A stretch of DNA of 64,000 bases, taken from Onchidella celtica (lineage: Eukaryota; Mollusca; Gastropoda; Systellommatophora; Onchidiidae). This document shows positions 34,491-45,851 of this stretch, one piece after another. Both the position numbers and the translations under genes were made by a program. The notes below the pieces were generated by a model. The model saw only the letters and a list, made by a program, of their open reading frames with translations. It had not been told where the DNA came from and made no database searches. Every line of letters starts with the position of its first letter. Position 1 is the first letter of the stretch. The stretch spans positions 26,649,976 to 26,713,975 of the forward strand of contig OZ007581.1 of assembly GCA_963931925.1 (NCBI GenBank), read 5' to 3'.

Positions 34491-35565
34491 TATTTATACA
34501 TTTATTTCGTATCTTTTCTTGGCGGTATCCAATAATATTTGAATATCAAAGTAATGACCAAAGGTCTCAAAATTCCAGGAGCGCGTTGAAGATTCACTGA
34601 CGACGAAAGAGTATCATTCTATCATGTAAAGCTTAATGTTGTTTGAAACTGCATTGTCATCTGGGTCTGCCCCCAGAATTGCCATCAGTTGGAACACATG
34701 CGATAACGCAAATAATTACACACCTGACCTCTTGAATTTGGATGACAAAACCTTGTTAGTATTTTAACTGAAGTTGTATTAACAAAGTGTGCATACAATT
34801 GTTGTAGACAACCTGTGTTTCCTGAAGAAATAGCTGAGGCTTCCGGTGCCGTTCCACATACCAGCCGACCAGCGCAAAATAAATCTTGCAAATATTCCAT
34901 GTACCAAGCCCAACCGTATATCTAGATCTAGGCTACATTAAAATGGCATTTGGATTCGGTGCAAAGACTAATAGAACTTACTGTTACACCACCATTTCAC
35001 TTAGAAAAATACACAATATGTGCTTACGCTGAATTTAGGCTAAAAGTGTGTAAAGAAAGGTCAAGGACGCAATTTCCGGTCACAAGTTTCGGTTCTATCT
35101 GTTTGTGCGACTCCAAAAAAGTTAACATAAATAATAGCAAAGACTGATTTTTTGTTTAAAATGAATGTGTCCATGTAGTTCTTCGTCCAAAGTTGATGTA
35201 GTACACCAAGTTTCATAATTTTTTATGGCGTAGTGGCCCAGTTTTAGCTGCCTACAGGTTCACTCTCTAGCTCAATAATAGTAAGATACCTGGTTTTCCG
35301 CCGCCCACTCTTTCTGTGTGCACCCCCTCCCCCTCCCCCAACTCCCTCGCTCTAGATCAACATCGTGCGTATTAATGCCCCGCGCAGGCTGTCCTTGTGG
35401 TTGAAAAGCGCAACGAATTGAAAGCTCTTAAAAAGCAATCAAATGTAAGCTAACAGTAACAGATGGCAGGCTAAAAATCGGTCGAGCTGCCAAACATCAC
35501 AAATCCTAACATTTTTCATTCTTTAGTGATAAACGCAGTGCCCACACAATTGATCAGTTCAAAGT

Positions 35566-37092
35566 AAATGTCTCGCGACCAGTCAAAATGAGACGTTTGT
35601 CGATTTTTACTGTATCTGAGCTTTTGGTGTCAAAAGAAAGCTTATTTATTGTACTTGCATGTGATGAAAACATTTTTGAGCTAGCTTAATTGTAGCCCGA
35701 GATATAGCAGTTTAAAGAGACGGGGGGTGGCCTCCATGCAATGGCGGAAATTCCGAGAAAATCGCGATTAAAGATCGGACATGTTCAGACCAGGTTTTTC
35801 CTTAGCAACCATGCATAAAAGTGTGAAAGTTGAAGTTGAACTGCTAAAGTAATATATTTACTAACTGATTTTCAGCATTGGCAGTATAAATCACCATTCA
35901 CACCTTAAAAAGCAAAGCAAAATTGAGAGTACCCCTTCCCCCTGTCCATCCATTTTCTAATGGTAAAATTGAGGAAAAAAATAGAGGATGCAGACCACCT
36001 TGGTAGTAGTAAACTATAGTAGTTAGCAAAGCATGATAAAACAATGATCCAATATAGAGTAGATTTAAAGGGATTTAAATGCTAAAAGGGATCGCAGTTT
36101 TGTCAACGCGCAATGTAAGTAACGCAGGAAGAGGACGAAAGGTGGAAGATTAGTGCAAGGGAAAAGGGAAGGGGGAACAATGAAACACTAAAAGATGCAG
36201 ATGTAGGAAACAAAGTACTACTTGCAGAACTTAAAAAAGTAATAAAAGTAGATCCAACTTACCCCTCAGTGAAAAACACCTCAGGAAGTACACAGCAGTA
36301 ATTACAAACTCCAAAATCCAAGAATTTACATTCTCACCACCAACGTGAGTTAAAGATCATTGAAATAGCACAGTAGTTTCACCAACAGTGTAAGTTAATG
36401 ATTATTAAAATTACTGTCCTCATTCCCAATGACTGATAAAGTCAACAGTTTGGCTATCGTCTTCTCACGTGAGGCCATGATCAAATTCGATAAAATAAGT
36501 AAGAACGTATACAATAAGTCGTGTCGCAATGAATGAAATGACTGAATGTGGGTGAAAACAAACCCGAAACAGTGGAGCGGAAGTGGTCAAAACGAAAAGG
36601 ATTGGAACTCTTCTTGGTCATGTGACACGATCCAGCCAATCAAAGATCGCGTTGCTAGGGCAAAGACCCAAGGTCCTTGCTTTTTGTTTACGCTATAAAA
36701 TCGTTTTCCATTGGCTGGATTTGAACTTGGCTCCTTAACAAAGCCAATAAGACGAAAGTACAGTAAATAAGCTTTCCAACGATACCCGTTGTGTTAGGGT
36801 AGCGGATATATGAATATCGAATACAGCTGATTGAAATGAGTCAAAATGACGGCAAAAATGAACAGTTTGGCAACACTAGGAGTCATACTTACCTCAGGAA
36901 AACCTTAATTTAACCAATTTATAGTCATAATTCGCCAACAAGATTAACATTTTCTTGTTCAGAAATGATTGTACTTTTCATTTCGAGAATAAAAAAAAAT
37001 TCGATATCTGACTCCTCCATTATGTTTATCTCCCGATTCCTCCATTCCAGACCAGCGACTTACGTCTCATAGTCACTGGTCGCAAGACAAAT
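35566..37092. mobile_element. Possible non-autonomous DNA element inside the copy 2 insertion
   Basis: The sequence at 35569-35597 (GTCTCGCGACCAG ... GAGACGT) recurs in reverse complement at 37062-37089 with about 23 of 27 bases identical. Each arm is itself partly palindromic (GTCT ... AGAC). The 1.5-kb interior has no open frame. GATCCAGCCAATC near 36630 and its complement near 36710 form an inner inverted pair. I could not identify a target duplication, and the arms may be subterminal. Confidence 0.45.
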
Positions 37093-37323
37093 GGATTTTT
37101 CCGAACTACGGAGCTGGAAATGCTTTTTCTATTTATGACCTTGATCCACTTCGCTCACTCAGTTCCCCTGCTGTTTTCCTTGGTACAGCCAAAAAGCTTT
37201 TGCTTTTGTCCGACGTTCGATATCGACAATCAAACTAGCACAAATGGTCGGCATTTTCCATAGTATTTACTAATGCAATGGCGGGTTGAAATAAACAAAG
37301 CTCGCGTATGACGTCATGTTCGT

Positions 37324-38856
37324 TCAAGGCAAGTCATTGCATTCGTTCTTTTTTATAATAGTTTGTTGAAAACAGTCAGATATTTCTGCTTTGGGCAGGA
37401 AAAGTACCACCAGAATTAAACTCACAGCAGCCATCAAAGCGGCCGTGGCAAACAGTGCAAACCACCCGCCATGGGTAAGAATTAATAACACGATAGGCGG
37501 TCCAGCGAGATTCAGAGGAATATCCCCAGATAGAACAAGTCCTAAATTAGTTGAGTAATGAGTCCGTCCAAATAGCTTCAGAGATGCCATGGCGTAAATA
37601 AAGAAAAATCCCCAAATTAATGTACCAATGGCGGCGGTCCAAACCAAATACAACCAACGGTTTAGCATGGCCGTGAAATACCAGAAAATGACGCTCAAAG
37701 ACAAACCAGAGGTGAAAAGGACAATGGTGTTCTTCACTCCGAAATAGTCTACTATCAGACCCCATACAAGGCTTGTACAAGCATTGCTAACCAAAATAAT
37801 AGTTCCTATATCAGCCAGAAAGTGATCATCCTTGATCCATAGCTGGCCATAAATTTTGTAATAATTTGATGTCACAATGTATGTGAAGGATGTTGTCATG
37901 GCACACATCCACAGGATATAAAAGTATGGAGTCCTCAGAACTTGTAATGGGGATAAATCAGTCGTATAATATGCAGTTTCTTTCAGAGTGGAATCGTTTT
38001 CTTGTGGAGCCTGACTTTCATGGCCACACAGACGGCTGTTTTCATCCACTCCATTACGGGTAACTTGGGATTTTTCATGGGCTTTGTCTTGTCCGACAGG
38101 GTTGTTCTCTGAGCTTCCTCTGGCCTCTTCGGCTGAATGATCTTTATCACTGTCTTCCATTGACTGCCCAGCGTTTTCTCCCAAAAGCTGCACGTATTTT
38201 TCATTTCGGACAAGACAAAGTCCGACAATATGGGGACCAAGTGATAGCACGAGTATAATCAAAAACACGCTTGGCACTCGGTCAAGGATTTCCTGCTGGG
38301 TGAAATATATACTGTCTCCCAGTCTCAAATCTGGGACTTCATTATTTGGATTGATGTAAAATGTCGTGACCTGAATCAACACCAAAGACCCAATTCCACA
38401 AAAAGATATAATAATCCCAGTGCATAATCCAATGTTTTTGAAATGACACCAACATTTAACTATGTGCAATATGTGTCCGTATAGAATCCCATATGCCAAA
38501 CCATTCATAGCTCCAGTTGTGATTACAAACGTTGCCACTGAGTCGTTGATTGTGAAATAGCTGAGACCCAAACCGAGGTTGTAAATGCAGACAGCGGTTC
38601 CGAGCGTCCAGTGATTACTAAGATACTTGTTGATGCAGCCGCCAAGTGAAACCCCCAATGTGCAACCCACCAATGCTAGGGAAAAGGTCCACGGAGTGTC
38701 AAAACCACTGTCAGGTCCTAAGGTAGTTCTGATGTAAGAGTCCGTGTAGACATTGAGATTCCCCCAGTACCAAGTGATGTTTGCAGGCAAGAGAGTCATA
38801 GCGCAGCCAATGAAAGTGCTGTATCTGAAACACGTCAGTTTTGTAGACTGCTTCAT
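37324..38856 (-). CDS. Major facilitator superfamily transporter, copy 2, C-terminally extended
   Basis: 510 residues from the ATG at 38856, chosen because the same splice acceptor (CACCTAG, then CAAA-ATG) precedes it as in copy 1. The longer in-frame start 17 codons upstream would translate the pyrimidine tract. It has the same twelve-helix plan, central hydrophilic loop and G-L-I-V-D-Y-F-G-V-K motif. By my rough count it differs from copy 1 at about 20% of residues in the N-terminal half but only about 12% in the C-terminal half. Copy 1 ends at P-K-A-E-I-S-D-stop. Here a small deletion removed that stop and the frame continues for 16 residues through former 3' untranslated sequence into inserted DNA. 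Both copies keep full-length frames, so both may be functional. Confidence 0.87.
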   Translation of the reverse strand: MKQSTKLTCFRYSTFIGCAMTLLPANITWYWGNLNVYTDSYIRTTLGPDSGFDTPWTFSLALVGCTLGVSLGGCINKYLSNHWTLGTAVCIYNLGLGLSYFTINDSVATFVITTGAMNGLAYGILYGHILHIVKCWCHFKNIGLCTGIIISFCGIGSLVLIQVTTFYINPNNEVPDLRLGDSIYFTQQEILDRVPSVFLIILVLSLGPHIVGLCLVRNEKYVQLLGENAGQSMEDSDKDHSAEEARGSSENNPVGQDKAHEKSQVTRNGVDENSRLCGHESQAPQENDSTLKETAYYTTDLSPLQVLRTPYFYILWMCAMTTSFTYIVTSNYYKIYGQLWIKDDHFLADIGTIILVSNACTSLVWGLIVDYFGVKNTIVLFTSGLSLSVIFWYFTAMLNRWLYLVWTAAIGTLIWGFFFIYAMASLKLFGRTHYSTNLGLVLSGDIPLNLAGPPIVLLILTHGGWFALFATAALMAAVSLILVVLFLPKAEISDCFQQTIIKKNECNDLP

Positions 38857-39360
38857 TTTGCTAGGTGAAGAAAAAAACGGAAAAAATGTCTGGTTAAACC
38901 GTTTCATAGACTAATGAACACTATTGCCAAACCTTTCAATAGGCAAATACAGTATAGTGTAAGTACACTGTTTAACCATCAAATCGTATTTCAACACAGA
39001 TTTCTATAGTAACATTTGACGAATTATGATTATTATGTGAAAAGAAACTGTTTTCCTATCCATACAACAAGCAAGGACATCGTCTTGCAGACTCATTTAT
39101 TTGCAAATGGGTATTACAATCACGACGTCTAAAATTTACAGGTCCCATTCTATCATTTCAAAACTTGCACCAACTAACAGTAGGAAAAACTGCAAATTGT
39201 GGTAATAACTGTATGGTCTTGAAAAAATAGATCTTGATCTAAATGTGATGCTTACAATGCTTTTCTGTGTATTCAATAAGACAAAAATGGTTTTGCTGAA
39301 AATAACTGGCATGAGGTTTACATTATTTTTGTTCTCTTTTATTTTTTAACAGTTTACCCA
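38857..39360. other. Non-coding upstream region of transporter copy 2
   Basis: It begins with the splice acceptor tract. GAAACGGTTTAACCAG is shared with copy 1 (12722-12740). I see no exon in the remainder. Confidence 0.5.
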
Positions 39361-39361
39361 A

Positions 39362-39640
39362 GGGACAAGGTGGTCTAGAGGCAAGGTGCTCGCCTATCGT
39401 GCCAAGGGTACCGGGTTCGAAACCCGAGCCGTGCAGGCATGTTGGAAATTGGGATTTTTCTTATATTTTCGTGTCCCTGATCCTATTGGGGGGTAGGATC
39501 GAGTACCTAGTCTTCTCGGATAAGGACGAAAAATTCGGAGGGCCCGTGTGCACATTGCGCACGTTAAAGATACCTTGGCAGTTGGAAATCGTAAAGAGCA
39601 GACCGAACAGGCCGCTGCCCGGGCAAAATTAAATTAAAAT
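39362..39640 (+). mobile_element. tRNA-derived SINE
   Basis: The 5' head has a perfect-looking box A, TGGTCTAGAGG (39371-39381), and box B, GGTTCGAAACC (39414-39424), at tRNA spacing. After the head the body contains GTGCACATTGCGCACGTTAAAG and GGCAG, followed by CCCGGGCAAAATT, and a short AAATT tail. The GCGCACGTTAAAGA-type block resembles conserved 3' domains reported for molluscan and other metazoan SINE superfamilies. I cannot assign the exact family. Confidence 0.8.
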
Positions 39641-39699
39641 TCATCTCTACCAAAGGCTTGACAACTCAAGGAAGTGGCGCAGCATAGGATTAACACTTA

Positions 39700-41200
39700 G
39701 AATTTTGAAAAGATATTTCATGCACATAGGAGTGGTCGTCAGATCATACGAAAAGAAAAATGGTTTCAAAGCAGTGACATAGCAAAGAAGTGGCAACTCA
39801 AAACATAAATAAACGTACATTGTCTAACCTCTTTAAAAACAGCATTTAAAAATGAATTGTATTATAGATAAATACAGCCAGAGTATCTAACCTCATTTCT
39901 CAAAAATAGCATTTTAGAAAGACTGCTGTTAAACAATACATTTAAAAAATACATAAATAAATACATAAATAGACGCACTTTGCCTAACCTCATGACTTAA
40001 AAACAGCATTTAAAATATAAAAATGTTAAAAAATACTTTAGATAAATATACAAAAAAAAGCTTTTAAATTCAATGATAGAGCTACGTTATCTAATTTTCT
40101 TTCCTTAAAAGCAGTGTTTAAAATCAATTGCTTCTAAAAAATAATTTAAATAAATACATAAAGAAACGCATATATATGCGCATAAACATAGCTTCATTGA
40201 CCAACCTCAGAAGTTAAGAACAGCATTTAAAATAAATGACATAAAAATTAATTAAAATAAACAGAGAGAAGATAATTCTATCTCTCTGTCCTCATTACTG
40301 AAAAACACCATTTGAAATAAATCCATTTTTTTAAATTCTGAAATTAAACAAGTAAAAAATAAATAAATAAATAAATAAATAAATACAGCTATTTTCATCT
40401 CCCCCTCATTACTTTAAAAGACCACGGAGCACTGTAGAATCAGGAGGTTCTTGTTCCCGTAACCAAATCAATGAAGGTTGTCCTGGGAGCGTCCCTGTCT
40501 GTTAAACTGTCCTCTGAATTCTGGCTGGTCTTTATTAATGTCTGACTCCAAATCGATACATGTATTTTTTGTTGTTGTTCATTTGCTGCATATTTCTGTA
40601 ATCATTAAAATGCTCACATGCACCAGTGTAATATTTCTGTTACAATGAATATAAAACTGAATTAATTGGCAAGGTGACAGTTCGTGCATCCTTCATTCGC
40701 ATGACATGACCAGGCCAGGCGTAAAAGGGATAAGCCAGTCCAATTCAGGAATGTAAACTACGCAGAAATTTAAACAGACATGCCATTATAAGAGATCACT
40801 AAGTATAACCTCGCATTCACGTAACAGTTCTTTGAAGTGAAAATACACCATTGATAAATGATAATGCCTGGGCACTTAAAAATGTACCTATACAATGGCC
40901 CACAACGTTGTGCATTACATCAATGAAAAGTGCATACTAGTCCATAATGGACGACAATGTTTGAAGATCAAACTCTACTACATGTCGTGAAACACGCAGA
41001 CATTTTGTAATTTTGGCTGTATTTAGAGCTGAGAGCACACTTACTCAAAAATAACGTACTTCCAAAGTTTCCCCCCCCCCTTTTTTGGGGGGTTTGGGGG
41101 GGGGGGGGTGCACCCGGAAGTTTGCCAGCTGCTCTCTGTTTTACCAGCCGTCTAAACAATTCTAAAACTAACGCAACCAACATCGTTGAAAAGCATCATC
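39700..41200. repeat. Upstream flank of transporter copy 2, duplicated
   Basis: Matches blocks of 14.2-15.2 kb: the GAAAAGATATTTCA/AGGAGTG motif at 39708, TTGTCCTGGGAGCGTCCCTGTCTG at 40475, CATTTGCTGCATATTT at 40583 and ACGTACTTCCAAAGTTT at 41055. In between are repeated AACAGCATTTAAAAT-type strings and an (AAAT)n run at 40364-40385. No coding exon seen. Confidence 0.65.
41070..41108. repeat. C-run/G-run inverted tract
   Basis: Ten C, a short T run, six G, three T and fourteen G lie in a row, so one strand can fold on itself or form a G-quadruplex. The homologous place in copy 1 (about 15130-15150) has no such tract. Confidence 0.85.
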
Positions 41201-41209
41201 ATATTATTA

Positions 41210-42260
41210 AAAGAAGTAAGACATCCAATAATCATGAGAGACCTTTTTTTAACGGCTGAGCCTTGAGTTCTGCAAAATATTATATTACACATAGAAAGGC
41301 GTAAAGGTGAAGTTGGCATGTTTTAAAAGGTCTAGAAGTTTGCTATATTTTTAATAATTTTGTTGATTCTGCGCCACAACTGAGCTGAACAGGCCGAAAA
41401 AAAAAAGAAAAAAGGAAGCAGTTTGTTCGAGTAGAATTAAAACGTATGACCGGAAAATTTGTTTTTGCGCCTCAAGTAGAAAACAAGATTTTGGGGGAAA
41501 AGCCAGGCAGTTGAATGTGGGTGAGCCATTAAATTGAGTGGTGAGTGAGTGGAGAAGGTGAGGTAAACAATTTATTGGCCATAAGTAAAGCTCAGACTAC
41601 TCCTATCAACTGACTTGTACGAACTGCAATGTTTGTCTCTCTTAAGGGCAAGGTTAATGTCACAGAATTTTGGAATTTTTTGGTAAAATTGAAGCCTATT
41701 TGCACAGTGGTGATCGAAATTCAACTTTAAAAATCCCTGCGTGAGTGGGCTAACATTATCATAAAGGGGCATCAAGGCCTCCAATAATCATGAAAGGCTT
41801 TTTAACCGCTGAGCCTTAAATAGTATACAATAACATATTGCCCATAGAAAGACGTAAAGTTGTGCGTGGGTGTATTTTAAAGGCCACCATTATCGGCAAG
41901 GTGCCTTGCGGATCCAAGGTACAAGCGTTATCCGCAAGGTGTTGGCGGTTTTTTTTTTACCGCTCCCGCGTGCGGCAGCAGTTTGCCGCGACTAGTATGT
42001 CACTACACTAACTTTGCTTCCGTGTTCCACGCACTCCATTCTGCATCCCACGCCGCTTCCCCCCTGTTGTCGGTATAGGGGTATTGTTGCAGGACATGTT
42101 CTGCATTCTCTGGGTAATTTCTACATAAGTATCTCAGTTGAGCAATGAACACGTTCAATATTTTCTTTATTCGGGTTTGTAGTTAGACCACTATCCACTA
42201 GTAATAAACTTTCCAAAAACTCTGTGAAAAAAAAACACCACCAACGCACCACAAGGAAGG
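41210..42260. other. Non-coding region
   Basis: No gene. AATCATGARAG-CTTTTT-AACSGCTGAGCCTT is repeated at 41232 and 41787. The stretch 42110-42220 is a diverged relative of the tandem unit at 22.2-23.6 kb. Confidence 0.5.
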
Positions 42261-42265
42261 GAGGG

Positions 42266-42325
42266 CAAGGTCACGGAGTGCAAGGTCACGGAGTGCAAGG
42301 TCACGGAGTGCAAGGTCACGGAGTT
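42266..42325. repeat. 15-bp tandem repeat
   Basis: Four head-to-tail copies of CAAGGTCACGGAGTG, the last with one change at the end. GGTCA half-sites recur at 15-bp spacing, which recalls nuclear-receptor half-sites. That reading is speculative. Confidence 0.9.
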
Positions 42326-42424
42326 CACTCTGGCGAACGTCAACAATAAAATGAAAAAAGAAGTGAACACATGCTCAGTCACCAGTATAACAAGCAACGG
42401 GGAAGGGCAGGGGGGGGGGGCAGC

Positions 42425-43200
42425 TGGTTAGCATTCTAACGTTTCAAGTGGATCTGGACTAGTGGGGCTCATCAGGGGAAACAATTAAAAGTGCCCATTT
42501 AGTTTTAGGTGAAATATTTAATGTCTGCTGGATGATGGAAGTGCACCATCTGTCAGTTACGTCGTTATTTTTATGTTTTGTTATTGTTGTGTGTGTTCTT
42601 TTTCCGGCCTTTTCTCTCTGCACCATTGTAACAAAAAATACAATGCATGTTTTACTCATGGACAACCAATTATCAAAATGATAATAATGATAATAATATC
42701 AACAGGCACGAGTGAAATTAATGTTTAAGTCTAATCATATCAGTTTGAATGGAAACTCAACCCTTTTGTATATATCCATGCATTTTGGTGCATGTTTATT
42801 TCCTCTAAAATGTATCACGATTTACTTAGGTGAAGAATATATGTATGTATGCCAATTTAAACTAAGGCTGAAATAAACTGTTTATTATTATTTTATCTAA
42901 ATTTTATTATGGTTAACGGTTGTCAAGAATGTGTTCATGTATGTATTAATATGATATGTGATGACAGTGATAAAGAACAGGCTGAAATAAACTGTGATCT
43001 TGACTTGTTTTGTTTTTTTTTAAAGTAGGGGGTATAATCTGGCCTGGGGGGTATAGTCTGGCCTAGCCCAAAGTATACCCGGGGTATAAAACTGGCCTAC
43101 CCAGAATATACCCCTGGGTATATTCTGGACTAGGCCAGTTTAACCCCGGGTATAGTCTGGGAGGGGGGGGGGATATATTTTGGCCTATTACACCGGGTTA
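42425..43200 (+). repeat. Repeat R, copy 2 (uninterrupted)
   Basis: The inverse of 29345-30575 without the Helitron. It ends in several near-palindromic GGGTATA/TATACCC strings at 43025-43165 (TATACCCGGGGTATA, GGCCTAGCCC, GACTAGGCCAG). It keeps the intact Helitron target (AAATA-TTTCACC, complement near 42510). Confidence 0.85.
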
Positions 43201-43204
43201 AGAC

Positions 43205-43560
43205 CTTTAAATGGCCTAGGCACGTAAAGGATTATGTTGCCCCAATATACTGTATATATAATTCAAAATATAAACAAATATAAAAAAAGAAATCATAAAT
43301 AAATTTTCAGTTTTAGAAATGAAACAAAACTTGCGGTAAGATGGAAATTTAAACTTTTTTTTTTGTTGGCATTACTTCCACTTTATTTTTATCTCAAATG
43401 TTTCATCCTACTTTTTTTATTGCAAAGTCTTTGATCAAATCCTCAAAACTAATCTTACATAACACATCTGCTTCTATACTGAGTAGAGATTAAATTGGCA
43501 GTTTTTTTTTGTTTTTTTTAAATTTCAAAAAAATAAAAAAAGCGACTCTTATACGCTTTT
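43205..43560. other. Non-coding AT-rich spacer
   Basis: T-runs and A-runs only. Nothing recognised. Confidence 0.5.
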
Positions 43561-44488
43561 TTGTGGACCCATGTTCAGCTGCACCTTGCAGTTTTGCACT
43601 ATTGTCCATGGTAAAACCGGCCCCTCTTCCCCTTCCCTTGATGCACTAAGACGTGCTCATTTTTGGTTAATGGTGAATCCAGCCTTGTCTCTGTGTCAGT
43701 GTGTGAAGTCTACACATTCATATGCCAGTGGATTCATGAAAGAATTATTTTCTGACGTGGAACCGCAACGTATCCTGTCCTTTCTGAGAGAGGCTCAGAT
43801 CGACAACTTGGTTTAATAACTTTTATACTCGTTTACAAAACTTTTTCCAGATGTATACAAAACAACTTTTTAAAAATTATACCAATGTGTTAGAATTATA
43901 TCGTCATGGTGCTTCCAATATTGCCTAAGTCAGACTTAGGCAAAAATGGAATAAGGCCATTTTTAGACAAAGCTCATCTTCCCGCTCCTTCTGATAAAAA
44001 AAATTTTGTAAGGTGCCGCGCCATTTTTGAAAAAACCGCCATTTCTAATATTGCCCAACATAAACAATGGAGTTAGGCAGTCTTAACCCCAGAGCCAATA
44101 CTGCCTAACTATGAGTTAGGCAGTATTGGCTTCAGTGTTGATTCTGCCTAACTATGAGTTAGGCAAGATTGACCTGGTGCCAATATTGCCTAAGTCTTTG
44201 TTAAGCAATATGAGGTCAGAGAAGAGCACCGTGTTTTGAACTCTTCGGACTCTAAAGTTTCGCTTTCGTTTTGTTCTTTGTTTTTTTTTCTTTTTGTTGG
44301 CAGGAGGACCTGCTTTTTTGTGTTAAGATCCTGATTTTTATTTTAGATAATTATAGGCTAATGAAATTTTGATCTAGGACTCCTGCATCAAGAAATCTAG
44401 GTCTAGATCTAGGACTCTTGAATCAAGAATTCTAGATTGCAGAGAACATTGAGATTCTAGATCTACTACACTCTAGGCCTAGTCAAAA

Positions 44489-44639
44489 ATGGAGCAAAAA
44501 GAAAGTGCAAGCAAGGCAAAAAGACCAAGACTATTAAGCGTTGCTGAAGTAATGAAATGTGTGTTAAATCACGACAGTAATCTATCAGATGCAAATTCTA
44601 CAGATTTTGAGTCTGATCACAACTTAACGGCCAGTTCAG
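44489..44639 (+). pseudogene. First exon of the transposon gene at 43898-46361
   Basis: It opens with ATG (MEQKESASKAKRPR...) and encodes about 50 residues with a basic patch, then an acidic serine-rich stretch. It ends at a good splice donor, TTCAG followed by GTAAGG. Exon 1 with an acidic N-terminus is also seen in the related gene at 47381. The middle of the protein is missing between this exon and 44668. Confidence 0.6.
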
Positions 44640-44667
44640 GTAAGGATGAATAGGTTACATAGCTGTT

Positions 44668-45255
44668 TCCAAGGTTGTTATTTGGAGTGATGGCTGTGGC
44701 TATCAAAATAAGTCCACAACAATAGCCAACAGTTTGTTGCACTTAGCCATGGAAAAAAATGTGCCAATTGAGCAAAAATTTCTCACTCCAGGCCACACCC
44801 AAATGGAGTGTGACGCTATGCATAGCCTTATTGAAAGGAGGACCAAGTGTGACATCTTTACGCCCAGGGAATACATGCTGGCAATGGAAATGGCCAGAGA
44901 GACTCCATCTGCCTACAAAGTGACTGAGGTCCTGTTTTCTGAGGTTAAGAAGTTGTCGGGTGACTATGTGAAATCTGTTCGTCCAGGAAAGAAGGCAGGT
45001 GACCCCACGGTGTCAGATGTTTGTGCCTACAGATATTCATTTGATGATGCAGGAGCACATATCTTCTACAAACTGGAATGGTTGGACGACTGGCAGGAAC
45101 TACCAAACAGACTTACTGCAGACAGGAAGCGTTGGATACCTCTTTTTACAGAAAGACGGGCCATCACAAAGAGAAAGTTCCAAGATTTACAAGCTATGAA
45201 ATCAGTCATGCCAGAAAATGTCCACCATTTCTTTGACAATTTACCCAATGAATAA
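44668..45255 (+). pseudogene. C-terminal part of a GxQNK-family transposase-like protein
   Basis: The frame reads through W-S-D-G-C-G-Y-Q-N-K (near 44683-44712) and then P-G-H-T-Q-M-E-C-D (near 44790), followed by about 150 residues to a stop. In animal proteins of this poorly described family the order is an S-D-x-C-x-G-Q-N block and then a G-H-x-x-x-E-x-D block (my recollection of the family). The conserved D and H/E/D residues are plausible catalytic residues of a DDE-type nuclease. The N-terminal half found in the relative at 53215-54853 is absent, so this copy is internally deleted. The last exon frame itself is undamaged. Confidence 0.7.
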
Positions 45256-45548
45256 ACAGACTGGAAGCTATCAACAAAGTGCCTGTGTACTTTCTGGGTT
45301 TTATTTTAAGTGATAGTTAAAGTTACGGTACTTACTCGTAATGTTGTTCAAGAAGTTTAAGTTACTTCGTGTTATTCGTCACTTTCTGTGTTTAATTAGA
45401 CGCCAAGTTAAGCGTTAAGTTAAAGTGATTTCATTTTATTCACATATAAAGCTACTTCATGTTATTCACGACGTTAAAGTTACTTCACCTTAATTTACGA
45501 AGTTGTAGTTACTTCATGTTATTCAAGAAATGTTATAGGCTACATATT

Positions 45549-45851
45549 TTATGCCTGCAAATTTATGTGCCGTTGTTGTTTTTCATACTTTTTTAAAAGG
45601 TAGCGTAGTTCAGCCAAAGTTATTTCTTTTTCTAATTCTTCCTTTTGATCGGCTGTTAATTTTGGCATGTTGTCATAACTGATATTTTCGTCACTAATTT
45701 CATTCGTATTTTGCACTGGGTCTTTATTTGTGTACAGCTGTCCATAATAGTTTTTAACTAGGAAAAGGATTGGCTGCCTATGTAAATTCAATTTTTGTAA
45801 TTTGTTTATTTCTGATTGAATGAAACTGGTTGTTCTCGAACATTCTCTCAT
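45549..45851 (-). pseudogene. LINE (L1/Tx1-like) fragment, linker before the RT domain
   Basis: A 100-residue open stretch includes F-L-V-K-N-Y-Y-G-Q-L-Y-T and K-L-T-x-D-Q-K-E-x-L-E-K-E-I-T-x-x-E-L. That is the usual connection between the endonuclease and reverse transcriptase of L1/Tx1-type LINEs. The expected N-N-K-S-P-G-x-D-G that should follow is missing. It lies inside the DNA transposon, so it was inserted there or captured. Confidence 0.6.

Noticed and set aside
39362..39440. A tRNA gene
   Set aside because: Box A and box B are good, but the head continues into a SINE body with no cloverleaf 3' end, so it is a tRNA-derived SINE.
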